64,000 bases of DNA from Bhargavaea massiliensis (GCF_018390575.1 NZ_JAHBCJ010000009.1:29071-93070); one strand, 5' to 3'. Counted from the stretch's first letter, positions 26,291 through 34,251 are shown. Notes: generated from the sequence alone by a model not told the origin. Numbers and translations are program-made.

Positions 26291-26761
26291 TTACATTTCC
26301 TTCCCTTCCTCACACACTGCCTTGCCTGAAATTCCAGAAAGCAGCGCATCCAGATTGCGTTCAAACCGGAGATTCGCCTCCGGCCTGCGTTTTTTTGGTC
26401 CCTTCATGCGGCCGCCCGCTTCACGCACTTTCTTCGAAACATACCTGCTCATCAACAGGCCGTCGATATTGTCTTCCGTATAGAGACGTCCATTCTGGTC
26501 GATCGGCCGTCCGCCTTTGGCGAGCACCATGGCGGCAAGGCCGTAGTCCTGCGTCACGACGATGTCCCCCGGACTCACCCGGTTCACGAGAAGGAAATCC
26601 ACTGCATCGGCACCTTTGGAGACGATGACCGTCTCTGCGCCGTCCCGGTGCATTTCATGCGCGGTATCGCACAGCAAGGTGACCGGTATGTCATGCTTCC
26701 CCGCGGTGCGGATCGTTTCGTCCACAACCGGGCAGCCATCCGCGTCAACAAGAACCTTCAT
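26291..26761 (-). CDS. yqxD: YaiI/YqxD-family protein (UPF0178)
   Basis: A 156-residue cytosolic protein of the UPF0178 family: the N-terminal VLVDADGCPV and the DIVVTQDYGLAAMVLAKG motif resemble a PIN/NYN-type nuclease fold with conserved acidic residues. Function is not established. It overlaps by four bases the kinase-like gene upstream and directly abuts the exchanger gene downstream, forming a three-gene operon. Confidence 0.88.
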   Translation of the reverse strand: MKVLVDADGCPVVDETIRTAGKHDIPVTLLCDTAHEMHRDGAETVIVSKGADAVDFLLVNRVSPGDIVVTQDYGLAAMVLAKGGRPIDQNGRLYTEDNIDGLLMSRYVSKKVREAGGRMKGPKKRRPEANLRFERNLDALLSGISGKAVCEEGKEM

Positions 26762-27321
26762 CGCCCGTCCTCCGTTTCCCCGCCGGCAAGCCCGGTAATC
26801 CGCCTGATGACGGATTCCGCGTCATCGGGCAGGCGAACCGTGAAAAGATGCTCCGCCTCATCTTCCGACGGAGCGGCAACCGGAAAAGCTGCCTTCTGCC
26901 GGTCAAGCAATTCATCAAAAGTAAGGCTCACCCGGAAGATTTTCGTGCTCCGGCCGCTTTCCCTGATGCGGATCCGCAGATGGTCTTCAGGAATATTGAA
27001 AAAGACGAGAACTGTCGTGAAACCGTGTTTCCTGTAATAATCCAGCCACTCCAGCCGCGCTTCCCGGCCCAGATTCGAGTTGGAGATAATGAGATGGAGG
27101 CCCGTTTGCCGGACCGCGTGCTCGACCAGCGTCTGTGTAAGGGCGTATTTGAGCGTGTTCGGCCCCTGGGCCGGGAGCAGTGGCGGATAATGCCGGTTCA
27201 AAAATTCCGCCTGCAGATCCTGGTCAATCACGACCGAGTCGGCAAGCGCTTCGGAAAGTTGGTTTGCAAATGTGGTCTTCCCGCTATGTGTCTTCCCAAC
27301 CGTCATGATAGCCAATCGCAT
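26758..27321 (-). CDS. P-loop kinase-like ATP-binding protein (AAA_33 type)
   Basis: A 187-residue P-loop protein with Walker A GKTHSGKT at residues 9-16. It has VVIDQD (likely catalytic Asp) near residue 40 and a lid-like RIRIRESGRSTK segment, the layout of small nucleotide or zeta-type kinases. ATG at 27321 follows AAAGGGGGAG. The end overlaps the YqxD-family gene. Target is unknown; no antitoxin partner is seen, so a toxin role is not supported. Confidence 0.75.
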   Translation of the reverse strand: MRLAIMTVGKTHSGKTTFANQLSEALADSVVIDQDLQAEFLNRHYPPLLPAQGPNTLKYALTQTLVEHAVRQTGLHLIISNSNLGREARLEWLDYYRKHGFTTVLVFFNIPEDHLRIRIRESGRSTKIFRVSLTFDELLDRQKAAFPVAAPSEDEAEHLFTVRLPDDAESVIRRITGLAGGETEDGR

Positions 27322-27400
27322 GCCGGACTCCCCCTTTCTGAATAGTTTCAAGATAGCACAATGAACCGCCGGACGCATTCCGGACCCCGTCGCATTGCGG

Positions 27401-27406
27401 TATAAT
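27401..27406 (+). promoter_or_regulatory. -10 element adjacent to the FhuF-like start codon
   Basis: A perfect TATAAT ends seven bases before the ATG at 27413. Transcription would begin at or next to the start codon. No clear -35 is seen. Confidence 0.45.
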
Positions 27407-27412
27407 GGCGAT

Positions 27413-28120
27413 ATGATGAATCTGACCCAGGAACAAAAGCGCCAACTGAATAGCTATAGCATCTACATCGGCGAACCTGCACATCCCCTGTTTACCCTGA
27501 AAACGCTGAAATCCGACCCGGAAAGCGCATTGCGGCTCGTTCGCGCTGTTAGCGGGGCAGAAAACCCGACCGTGGCGGCCTCTTACTTCAGCAGGCGTGC
27601 CGGCATGTGCACAGCCTTTCAACTATACACACTGATCGTTTATGAAGAGGTTTGGGAAGGGCCGAATGACGCCCTCCAATTCGGCGCTGTAGAGGAATTC
27701 GGCAAGCTTTCCGTCAGCATGTTCCTTAATGGCGGCGACTACACCATGGCAGAACAAGCGGATTACACAGAAATCATCCGGAAACTCCTGCAGGCTTATG
27801 TAAAAGAGGTCTCCGATGCGCTCCTGACGGTTTCGGCAGCTCCGTCCCTCACCCATTGGGAGAACATGTTCGGCTTCCTGCTCTACCACCTGCATGTGCT
27901 GTTGTCGGACCCGGGGACCTCGCCTGACGCAGAGGCCGTCATGAACATCCTGAAAGATGGCCGGACATGGGAGGGTCTTGCAAAGGAATCTCTTTTCGCC
28001 AGGTATCTCCGGGGATCGCATCCGTCACTTCTCCTCAACACAACCGTCCGCACGACGTGCTGCCATTCAAAAGACGTGCCGGGTCTCATGCAGTGCGGCT
28101 ACTGTCCGCTGAAGAGATAA
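27413..28120 (+). CDS. FhuF-like (2Fe-2S) protein / IucA-IucC C-terminal family
   Basis: A 235-residue protein whose end carries CC-x10-C-x2-C (TTCCHSKDVPGLMQCGYCP), the four-cysteine cluster motif of FhuF-type ferric siderophore reductases. The remainder resembles the IucA/IucC C-terminal-like domain. It likely binds a [2Fe-2S] cluster and may release iron from a siderophore. No siderophore genes are nearby. Start is uncertain: ATG at 27413 or 27416, neither with a ribosome binding site, and a perfect TATAAT only seven bases upstream. Confidence 0.75.
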   Translation: MMNLTQEQKRQLNSYSIYIGEPAHPLFTLKTLKSDPESALRLVRAVSGAENPTVAASYFSRRAGMCTAFQLYTLIVYEEVWEGPNDALQFGAVEEFGKLSVSMFLNGGDYTMAEQADYTEIIRKLLQAYVKEVSDALLTVSAAPSLTHWENMFGFLLYHLHVLLSDPGTSPDAEAVMNILKDGRTWEGLAKESLFARYLRGSHPSLLLNTTVRTTCCHSKDVPGLMQCGYCPLKR

Positions 28121-28145
28121 CCCTTTTCCGCCAAAACAAAAACAA

Positions 28146-28183
28146 AGCTGCGGGGATCCAAATGATCCCTGCAGCTTTCCTTT
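28146..28183. terminator. Bidirectional terminator
   Basis: The stem AAAGCTGCGGGGATC with its near-complement (one G-T type change) lies between convergent genes, with A-rich and T-rich flanks. Confidence 0.85.
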
Positions 28184-28882
28184 TTATCCGAACAGCTTCG
28201 CGAAGAACCCCTTTTTCGGTTCCTCCGCCTGTTCGGCGATCATGCCTGCTTGCTTTTCACGGTCTTCCTCAATCTGAATCAATACTTCATCCAGCACTTT
28301 CTTCATGAGCTGGACTTCCTGCTTAAGCGACTGGTTTTCCTTGATGACGGCGTCTGCCTGTTCCTTGGAAATCGCCGGCTCTTCGGGGAGGTTCTTGTTC
28401 AGCTCACCGATCATCTCGCGGACTTCACGGATCTCCTTGATCTCTTCCTCTTGCTTAGCCGTGTTTTCAACGAGTGCCTGATGAATCCGGTCGTTTCCTT
28501 CCACCTGGCTTTTCGCCATTGTCATCAGCAGTTCTTTCAGCTGCTCGTTGGCCTGCTCCTGCTTCTCCAGTTTTTTCAGGAGATTGATGAACGTTTCCGG
28601 GGTTGCCGGAATGTTTTCCTGGCGCTCCACGACCAGGCCGCCGAACCGGTCCAGCAGGACGTCTTCCACTTCGCGGTAGTCGGTCCGCTTCATGCCCCTT
28701 TCGCGCTGGGCGTTGATGACTTCCTGGATGGTCTTGATCCGCTCGATCTGCTCCTCGTTGTACATGCGGCCGTGGACGAAGTCCTGTTCCACGTCTCCGA
28801 TGAGTCCGCGGTCCTCCCAGTTGCGCAGGGTGTGCGACTCAATGTTGAATTCTTTTGTAACGTCTCCTATGTATTTAACCAA
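28184..28882 (-). CDS. MerR-type HTH protein with coiled coil (DUF3967)
   Basis: A 232-residue protein: MerR-like DNA-binding domain (1-70, VTKEFNIESHTLRNWEDRGLI shortened here to its helix-turn-helix), long charged coiled coil (about 95-215), and a C-terminal KKGFFAKLFG tail typical of DUF3967 proteins. Such proteins are probably DNA-binding and self-associating; some relatives anchor chromosomes or control plasmid functions, but no function is known for this type. It uses a TTG start with AAGGAG eight bases upstream. Confidence 0.75.
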   Translation of the reverse strand: MVKYIGDVTKEFNIESHTLRNWEDRGLIGDVEQDFVHGRMYNEEQIERIKTIQEVINAQRERGMKRTDYREVEDVLLDRFGGLVVERQENIPATPETFINLLKKLEKQEQANEQLKELLMTMAKSQVEGNDRIHQALVENTAKQEEEIKEIREVREMIGELNKNLPEEPAISKEQADAVIKENQSLKQEVQLMKKVLDEVLIQIEEDREKQAGMIAEQAEEPKKGFFAKLFG

Positions 28883-28952
28883 GGGTCCTGCTCCTTCCGG
28901 TTGATTGCTTATGTTAGGCGCTCTCCATCTCCCATTGTAGCACGGAACCAGG

Positions 28953-29000
28953 TTAATGTTAGGGGTGAATCACTCTAATGTTAGGATGACGGATGGTGAA
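28953..29000. repeat. Two short 22-bp repeats ahead of the 21-bp array
   Basis: TAATGTTAGG occurs at about 28,954 and again at 28,976, 22 bases apart, with related sequence between (GGGTGAATCACTC and ATGACGGATGG). It leads directly into the larger array and may be part of it. Confidence 0.5.
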
Positions 29001-29008
29001 GATGGGGC

Positions 29009-29092
29009 GAGTGCTTTCAGAACGGTGGTGAGTGCTTCGAACGGGAGACCCAGTGCTTCCGAATCTCCCTCGAGTGCTTCGAACCTCACCCC
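29009..29092. repeat. Four tandem 21-bp repeats with AGTGCTT core
   Basis: AGTGCTT occurs at 29,010, 29,031, 29,052 and 29,073, exactly 21 bases apart, followed by a TTCGAA-like block and then variable bases. The core differs from that of the array after metH, but the period and the conserved-core-plus-variable-linker design are the same. It lies between the MerR-type gene and the terminator of the sulfurtransferase gene. Confidence 0.85.
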
Positions 29093-29155
29093 AGCCCTTC
29101 CTAAAAAAAGCCAAGGACAAACTTTCCTTCCTCTGCTCCGTCTCGCTCTACAAAA

Positions 29156-29186
29156 ACACGGCAACGGATGCGCTCCGTTGCCGTTC
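29156..29186 (-). terminator. Terminator for the TusA-rhodanese gene
   Basis: ACGGCAACGGA/TCCGTTGCCGT with a five-base loop, followed on the minus strand by GTTTTT. Confidence 0.82.
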
Positions 29187-29200
29187 TGGTTAATTTTTAT

Positions 29201-29755
29201 TTATTCGACCGGGCCGTCCCACTCGCCCATTCCCGGTGCCACACGGATCAGGTTTTTACGTCCGAGTGTTCCGAGCGTGTCGCACGCCATGCCCGCACGG
29301 CCGCCGGAGCGGCACATGATGTAGACATCGCCCTCTGCAGGGATTTCATCGGCGCGCTGTTCAACCTGTCCGAGCGGAATGTTTTTCGCGCCCGGTGCGT
29401 GACCTGCTGCGAACTCATCCGGTTCGCGGACGTCGATCAGCGTGACCGGGCCTTTTTCTGAGATCTCCAGGTATTCTTCATTCGTAATGGTCTTCAACGG
29501 CGATTCCTCCTTGTCGGTTGTCTTTCCGCCTTTGCGGACATAGTGCTTCAATACATCGCCTTCTTCGACGAGTTCCATGTATTCGTGCCCTGTGTTTTTT
29601 GCCCACATGGGAATGTCCGCGATCGATCCGCGGTCGGTCACCACCACTTCCAGTATGTCTCCGGCCGACAGCTCTTCAATCGCTTTTTTCGTCCGGACGA
29701 CCGGCATCGGGCACGCGAGCCCTTTTGCATCCAATGTCTTCGTCACGTTCTCCAT
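29201..29755 (-). CDS. TusA-like / rhodanese fusion sulfurtransferase (YrkF-like)
   Basis: A 184-residue fusion: an N-terminal TusA domain (1-75) with sulfur-carrying Cys15 in LACPMPVV, and a C-terminal rhodanese domain (about 90-184) with active Cys148 in CRSGGRA. It would pass persulfide sulfur between the two cysteines. Length equals that of B. subtilis YrkF. ATG at 29755 follows GGAGGG. It is the last gene of a sulfur-handling cluster under CstR-like control. Confidence 0.88.
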   Translation of the reverse strand: MENVTKTLDAKGLACPMPVVRTKKAIEELSAGDILEVVVTDRGSIADIPMWAKNTGHEYMELVEEGDVLKHYVRKGGKTTDKEESPLKTITNEEYLEISEKGPVTLIDVREPDEFAAGHAPGAKNIPLGQVEQRADEIPAEGDVYIMCRSGGRAGMACDTLGTLGRKNLIRVAPGMGEWDGPVE

Positions 29756-29806
29756 TTTTGCATTCCCTCCAGAGCTTTCTATTAATCTTTTCCGTATTCC
29801 CTTCAA

Positions 29807-30196
29807 TCAGAACGTTAGCGTGATGTCCGCGTCTTTCGCGTACCCGAGGAACGTCACCGCGCCGCCGACTTCCGTACCATCCGCGAAATCCTCTTTCTTG
29901 AGGCCCATGACGTCCATCGTCATCTGGCAAGCAATGAATTTGACGCCGAGTTCCTGCGCCATGCCGACGAGTTCTTCGATCGATGGGACGTTCGCATTCG
30001 CGAATCCTTCTGCGAAGTGCTCCTTGCCTTCCGGCATCGGAAGCTGCTTCATCCCTTCCTTGTGGATCAGGTTCAGACCTTCGAATGTGAAGAAGATCTC
30101 GACTTCCCCGTCCGTTGCCGCTGCCGCGGTTGCGATATTGAATACTTTGTAGGCGTCGAACATACCGCCGTTTGCTGCGATGATGGCTACTTTCAT
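29807..30196 (-). CDS. DsrE/DsrF/DrsH-like family protein (YrkE-like)
   Basis: A 129-residue DsrE-like protein with the conserved cysteine at residue 90 in FIACQMTMDVMG, the site that carries sulfane sulfur in this family, and an N-terminal AIIAANGGMFDAYK strand-loop. It probably moves sulfur to or from the TusA-rhodanese fusion encoded 50 bases downstream. It begins after TAGGAGAAA, with a palindromic CstR-type operator just upstream. Confidence 0.87.
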   Translation of the reverse strand: MKVAIIAANGGMFDAYKVFNIATAAAATDGEVEIFFTFEGLNLIHKEGMKQLPMPEGKEHFAEGFANANVPSIEELVGMAQELGVKFIACQMTMDVMGLKKEDFADGTEVGGAVTFLGYAKDADITLTF

Positions 30197-30220
30197 GTTT
30201 GAATTTCTCCTAATATACGG

Positions 30221-30236
30221 TTACCCGTTCGGGTAT
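30221..30236. promoter_or_regulatory. CstR/CsoR-type operator 3
   Basis: TTACCCGTTCGGGTAT is a near-perfect palindrome (one mismatch) of the same 16-base form as the two sites at 33,183 and 33,206. It lies 25 bases before the DsrE-like start, so the dsrE-tusA-rhodanese pair likely has its own controlled promoter. Confidence 0.75.
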
Positions 30237-30259
30237 ATTGACATTCAAAAAAATATTGG

Positions 30260-31063
30260 TTACAGCATTTGCATGAACAGGTCGCGCCAAATGTTGATGG
30301 CGGTCGCCGCAATAAGAATCGCAAGGATCCACTTAAGGACCTTCGTGTTCATTTTCTGGCCGGCCTTGGCCCCGATCGGTGCTGCAATGAGGCTCGCCAC
30401 GATCATGATGACCGCTGGCCAAAGCAGGACCTGGCCGGTGAACACCTTGCCGGCGGTCGAGCCGATCGACGAAATGAACGTAATCGCAAGCGATGTCGCG
30501 ATGGTCATCCTTGTCGGGATGTTCAGCACCGTCAGCATGATCGGCACGAGCAGGAAGGAACCGGCCGCGCCGACGATGCCGGCGCCGATGCCCACGATAA
30601 ACGCGAGCACTGCCGCCAGCGGAATCGAAAACGAAACGTCTTCCGCCGGCATGTCCGGGACTTCCTTTTTCGGAATGAACATCATGACGGCGGCAATGGC
30701 TGCCAACACACCGTAGACAACGTTCACCGTCATTTCACTCAAGCCGGAGGATTCGAACCCTCCGATGAAACTGCCGGCCAGAATGGCCGCGCCCATAACC
30801 ACAATGAGCCTTTTGTTCAGGTAGCCGCTGCTGCGGTATGCCCAGACCCCGCCGATTGTCGCGAAGATCACCTGTACCGCGCTGATGCCGGCGACTTCAT
30901 GGGCCGTGAAGGCCGCGAAGCCGAGCATCGGCGGAATATAAAGGAGCATCGGGTATTTGATGATCGACCCGCCGATTCCGACCATGCCGGAGATGAATGA
31001 GCCGGCAAACCCGATCGCGAACAGGGTCAGGATCAGCGGCAGTGTGAGTTCCGCGCCGCTCAC
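30260..31063 (-). CDS. Sulfite exporter TauE/SafE family protein
   Basis: A 267-residue protein with about eight hydrophobic segments, in two repeats typical of TauE/SafE (GFAGSFISGMVGIGGSIIKY at the start, and VGIGAGIVGAAGSFLLVPIM in the second half). In cst-type clusters it is thought to export sulfite or thiosulfate made by persulfide oxidation. It overlaps the rhodanese gene by four bases. Confidence 0.88.
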   Translation of the reverse strand: MSGAELTLPLILTLFAIGFAGSFISGMVGIGGSIIKYPMLLYIPPMLGFAAFTAHEVAGISAVQVIFATIGGVWAYRSSGYLNKRLIVVMGAAILAGSFIGGFESSGLSEMTVNVVYGVLAAIAAVMMFIPKKEVPDMPAEDVSFSIPLAAVLAFIVGIGAGIVGAAGSFLLVPIMLTVLNIPTRMTIATSLAITFISSIGSTAGKVFTGQVLLWPAVIMIVASLIAAPIGAKAGQKMNTKVLKWILAILIAATAINIWRDLFMQML

Positions 31064-31413
31064 CCGCTATAGGCTCCCATGCCGCCCCGGACATTCACGA
31101 CGTTCTCAAAGCCGTCTTTCTTGAGGATCCGCGCGGCTTGCGCGCTCCGCATGCCGCTCTGGCAGATCACGACGGTCTCTTTGGACTTATCGAGGGAATC
31201 CGTCTTGGACGGCAATGTGTTCAGCGGGATATTTTTAAATTCCTTGATGTGGCGGGCTTTGTATTCCGCAGGAGTCCGGACATCGACAAACTGTACCGAC
31301 TTATCGCCGAGCTTGTCCTTCAACCCTGCCGCATCAATGGTCCGCACGCCCTTCGCCGGCATCATCCGCCAGGCGAAAAAGGCGACAATGATCAAAATGA
31401 TCAGCCATTCCAT
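31060..31413 (-). CDS. Membrane-anchored single-domain rhodanese
   Basis: A 117-residue protein: an N-terminal membrane helix (about 2-16), then one rhodanese domain with active Cys84 in VICQSGMRS. It is similar to YqhL-type proteins. It would handle sulfane sulfur at the membrane, next to the exporter whose gene it overlaps (ATGA type). The start follows GGAAAGGAAG. Confidence 0.87.
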   Translation of the reverse strand: MEWLIILIIVAFFAWRMMPAKGVRTIDAAGLKDKLGDKSVQFVDVRTPAEYKARHIKEFKNIPLNTLPSKTDSLDKSKETVVICQSGMRSAQAARILKKDGFENVVNVRGGMGAYSG

Positions 31414-31448
31414 GGTGATTCGCTTCCTTTCCTGTGCTTCACGCCGGC

Positions 31449-31709
31449 TCAGCTCGATTTGACGAGCAGGTCGATCGCTTCCTGGACTTTATCACTGGTT
31501 TCTTCTCCCGACTCGATGCTTTCACGCACGCAGGCTTCGAGATTGGTGCTGACGACCACGCCGACGGTCCGGTCGATGGCACTTTTGATCGCCCGGAGCT
31601 GCATGACGACATCCCGGCAGTCCCGGCCTTCCTCCATCATTTGGAGGACACCCTTCACTTGACCTTCCACTCGCCGCATCCGGTTTTTGACTTTCTGATC
31701 GTATTCCAT
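31449..31709 (-). CDS. cstR: CsoR-family persulfide-sensing repressor, CstR-like
   Basis: An 86-residue all-helical CsoR-family repressor. It has Cys31 and Cys60 and an Asn at position 56 where copper-sensing CsoR has His, the pattern of CstR, which senses persulfides by joining its two cysteines. Surrounding genes (CstB-like dioxygenase, rhodaneses, TauE, DsrE) support this. Three palindromic GGGTAT-type operators nearby are its likely targets. The start follows AAAGGAG. Confidence 0.9.
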   Translation of the reverse strand: MEYDQKVKNRMRRVEGQVKGVLQMMEEGRDCRDVVMQLRAIKSAIDRTVGVVVSTNLEACVRESIESGEETSDKVQEAIDLLVKSS

Positions 31710-31752
31710 CTTTTTTCTCCTTTCCGGACCGTCCAGCCCGGGCGGTCGGGTT

Positions 31753-33168
31753 TTACTTCACTGTATCATAACCTTTTCGTTCATACGCACCGAATCCTCC
31801 GGACATGTGGGAGACTTTATCAAAACCGCGTGCTTTCAGGATGCTGGACGCGATTGCGGATCGCGCGCCGCTCTGGCAGTGGACGAGCAGTTCCTTATCC
31901 TGTGGCAGTTCTTCATCCCAAAGATGGCCGAGGAAGTGGTGGGTCGCCTCGGACATCCGTCCGCCTTCCCATTCGGAATCGTTTCGGACATCGAGGACAT
32001 ACGTGTTCTCGTCTTTTTTCGCTTCCACAAACTCTTCGACGGTCAGGGTTTCATACGAATCCGTCTCCGCTGCGGAAACCGCGGTTTCCGGGCGGACAAA
32101 TGCAAGGATCCGGTCAAAGTGGATCGATTCGAGTGCTTCACGGATTTCCTCTTCCCGGCCTTCTTCGGCAATGACGAGAAGATCCTGGTCGTATCCGATC
32201 AGCCAGCCCGCCCAGTTGGTGAACGATTTATTGAACGGGATATTGATGGAACCTTTGACGAGCGCTTTTTCGGCATCTTTTGCCGGGCGTGTATCCAGGA
32301 CGAGTGTGCCGTCCTGTCCGCGGAGCCGGTTGAATTCCTGTGCGTCTTCAATTGTCCGGATAACTTCCCGGTCCAGGAGAGCAGGCCCTTCTTTGTTCAC
32401 TTTCTTCATCATGGCAAAGTATTTCGGTGCTTCCGGCTGGCCGTCAAGCAGCTGCTTCACAAACTCATCCCGGTCGTTTTCCTTCATCGCCCAGTTAAAC
32501 TGCTTTTCGTAGCCGACTGTCGTGAGAGGAACCGCTCCTAGCGACTTGCCGCATGCGGAACCTGCCCCGTGGCCCGGCCAGACGATCATATGGTCAGGAA
32601 GCTGTTTGAACTTCTGGACCGAGTCAAACATCTGGACGGCACCTTTTTCTGCGGTGTCCGCAAGGCCTGCCGCTTTTTCAAGCAAGTCCGGACGGCCGAT
32701 GTCTCCGACAAAGACAAAGTCTCCCGTGAAGATGCCCATCGGTTCCGTCGCGCCGCCTCCGCGGTCCGTCAGCAGATACGAGACACTTTCCGGCGTGTGG
32801 CCCGGCGTGTGCATGACTTTGAAGTCGATGTTTCCGATCGAGAATGTATCCCCGTCCTTAAGAAGAACGTGATCAAGTCCGTCTGTGTATTGGTAGCTCC
32901 AGTCTTCTCCGCCTTCACCCGGCAGATAAAGTTTGGCGCCAAGGTCTTCGGCCAGCTGGCGGGCACCGGAAGTGAAGTCGGCATGGATATGGGTTTCCGC
33001 GGTAGCCGTGATGTTGAGGCCTTCTTTTTTGGCGCGCTCAATGATGGCCTCCGAATGGCGGGGCGGATCAATGACAATCGCTTCACCCGTGCGCTGGCAG
33101 CCTACAAGATAGGCATATTGAGCAAGACGTTCATCAAAAAATGATTGGAAAAACATATTCAGCTGCAT
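31753..33168 (-). CDS. cstB: CstB-like persulfide dioxygenase-rhodanese fusion
   Basis: A 471-residue fusion. A metallo-beta-lactamase-fold dioxygenase domain (1-250) carries THIHADFTSG (metal ligands His60, His62, Asp64) and later HTPGH and WPGHG. A rhodanese-like domain without a catalytic Cys follows (about 270-360), then an active rhodanese (about 375-471) with Cys431 in VHCQSGARS. In S. aureus, CstB oxidises persulfides to thiosulfate. ATG at 33168 has AAGGG upstream; a second ATG four codons later matches the S. aureus start. It heads the operon and is preceded by two operators. Confidence 0.9.
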   Translation of the reverse strand: MQLNMFFQSFFDERLAQYAYLVGCQRTGEAIVIDPPRHSEAIIERAKKEGLNITATAETHIHADFTSGARQLAEDLGAKLYLPGEGGEDWSYQYTDGLDHVLLKDGDTFSIGNIDFKVMHTPGHTPESVSYLLTDRGGGATEPMGIFTGDFVFVGDIGRPDLLEKAAGLADTAEKGAVQMFDSVQKFKQLPDHMIVWPGHGAGSACGKSLGAVPLTTVGYEKQFNWAMKENDRDEFVKQLLDGQPEAPKYFAMMKKVNKEGPALLDREVIRTIEDAQEFNRLRGQDGTLVLDTRPAKDAEKALVKGSINIPFNKSFTNWAGWLIGYDQDLLVIAEEGREEEIREALESIHFDRILAFVRPETAVSAAETDSYETLTVEEFVEAKKDENTYVLDVRNDSEWEGGRMSEATHHFLGHLWDEELPQDKELLVHCQSGARSAIASSILKARGFDKVSHMSGGFGAYERKGYDTVK

Positions 33169-33182
33169 CCCTTTCCCTTTTT

Positions 33183-33198
33183 ATACCCTATTGGGTAT
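33183..33198. promoter_or_regulatory. CstR-type operator 1 (cstB)
   Basis: ATACCCTATTGGGTAT is a palindrome (perfect six-base arms) between the cstB start codon and its -10 region, where a bound repressor would block transcription. Confidence 0.82.
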
Positions 33199-33202
33199 TA
33201 AG

Positions 33203-33232
33203 AATATACCACCCGGGGTATATATTCGTCAA
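33203..33232 (-). promoter_or_regulatory. cstB promoter with embedded CstR-type operator 2
   Basis: On the minus strand TTGACG (33232-33227) and TATATT (33208-33203) are 18 bases apart. The palindrome ATACCACCCGGGGTAT at 33,206-33,221 fills the space between them. Its centre is 23 bases from operator 1, about two helical turns. Confidence 0.75.
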
Positions 33233-33302
33233 CAGGCATGCTTGCCGGATATCGTCCAGCCCTTTTTCACTCTCTTACAGCCATACCCGTTCGAACAAAG
33301 AC

Positions 33303-33330
33303 AAAAGCCCCCGCGGGATATCGGGGGCAA
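33303..33330 (-). terminator. Terminator for the MBL-fold hydrolase gene
   Basis: On the minus strand GCCCCCGATATCCCGCGGGGGC runs into TTTTG. Confidence 0.78.
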
Positions 33331-33338
33331 ATTGCTCA

Positions 33339-34193
33339 TCATTTCTCGCCGTCCACGAATTTTCCGTGATCCGGGACCGCTTTTTCTTTGAAGTGTTCCG
33401 CAAGATTGGCCAGTTCGTTCTGCAAGTACTCTCCTGTGACCGGAACGCCGTGTCCGGTGAGGGCTGCCTGCGGCTGCAGCTGGGCAAGTGTTTTTACCGA
33501 CTGCTCGGACGATTCCCAGTCAGGGGTCAGGTAAACCGGCGGACCGGTGACCTCAAGCTCCTGGGTCATCACTTTGTATAGAGAGTCCTGCTTCACTGTG
33601 ACGAATGCATCCCCTGCAATCAGTGAGCCATCCGATTCACGGAATAATGACACATGGCCCTCGGTGTGTCCCGGTGTATGAATCCACCTCCAGCCGTCCA
33701 TAAACGGCACCGTGCCGTCGGAAGGCAGTTCATGTGCCTTCGCGCCGATATCGATTGCCTCATGCGGGAACATGCTGGACATTTTCGCTACCATGCCGCC
33801 CTCCACGGTCATATCCGGGTCCGGATAATCCTTTTTGCCCGTAATATACGGAATTTCGAGCGGATGGGCATAAACCGGTACGTCCCAATGCTCGAGCAGA
33901 TCGATCAATCCGCCGATATGGTCGAAATGGGCATGCGTCAGGATGATCGCCTTTGGCGGATTATTGTCGCCAAAACGGGCGGCCGCAGCCTCCATAATCT
34001 TGCCTCCGGATTTTGGCATGCCTGCATCAATCAGCACCCATTCATTCCCGACGCCCGGCTTTCCGTAGAAAATGACATTCACAATTTGATTCGTATAACT
34101 GTACAGATCTTCCCCGACCGGGATGCCGTCTCCGCTGTTCACGGACGTCATCGGCTGAAAACGCTCGGTTGACGAACTTCTTTCCATATCCAT
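33339..34193 (-). CDS. MBL-fold metallohydrolase
   Basis: A 284-residue metallo-beta-lactamase-fold enzyme with THAHFDHIGG (metal ligands), a second-ligand HTPGHTEGH, the bridging Asp in LIAGDAF, and the final His in TGHGVP. All metal sites are intact. ATG at 34193 follows AGGAGGG; an upstream ATG at 34229 lacks a site. It is not part of the cst operon, being separated by a terminator, and its substrate is unknown. Confidence 0.85.
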   Translation of the reverse strand: MDMERSSSTERFQPMTSVNSGDGIPVGEDLYSYTNQIVNVIFYGKPGVGNEWVLIDAGMPKSGGKIMEAAAARFGDNNPPKAIILTHAHFDHIGGLIDLLEHWDVPVYAHPLEIPYITGKKDYPDPDMTVEGGMVAKMSSMFPHEAIDIGAKAHELPSDGTVPFMDGWRWIHTPGHTEGHVSLFRESDGSLIAGDAFVTVKQDSLYKVMTQELEVTGPPVYLTPDWESSEQSVKTLAQLQPQAALTGHGVPVTGEYLQNELANLAEHFKEKAVPDHGKFVDGEK

Positions 34194-34251
34194 CGGTGAT
34201 CCCTCCTGTGATGAAATCACCTTATTCATTCCCCTTATGGAGCGAATTAAT

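Noticed and set aside
26758-27321. Zeta-type toxin
   Set aside because: P-loop and size allow it, but there is no epsilon-type antitoxin gene and it is in an operon with YqxD and an exchanger.
28956-29324. Open frames with seven-residue repeats (SASNGRP/SASESPS type)
   Set aside because: Again the product of a 21-bp DNA array; no start signal and the frame runs into the terminator and antisense of the sulfurtransferase gene.
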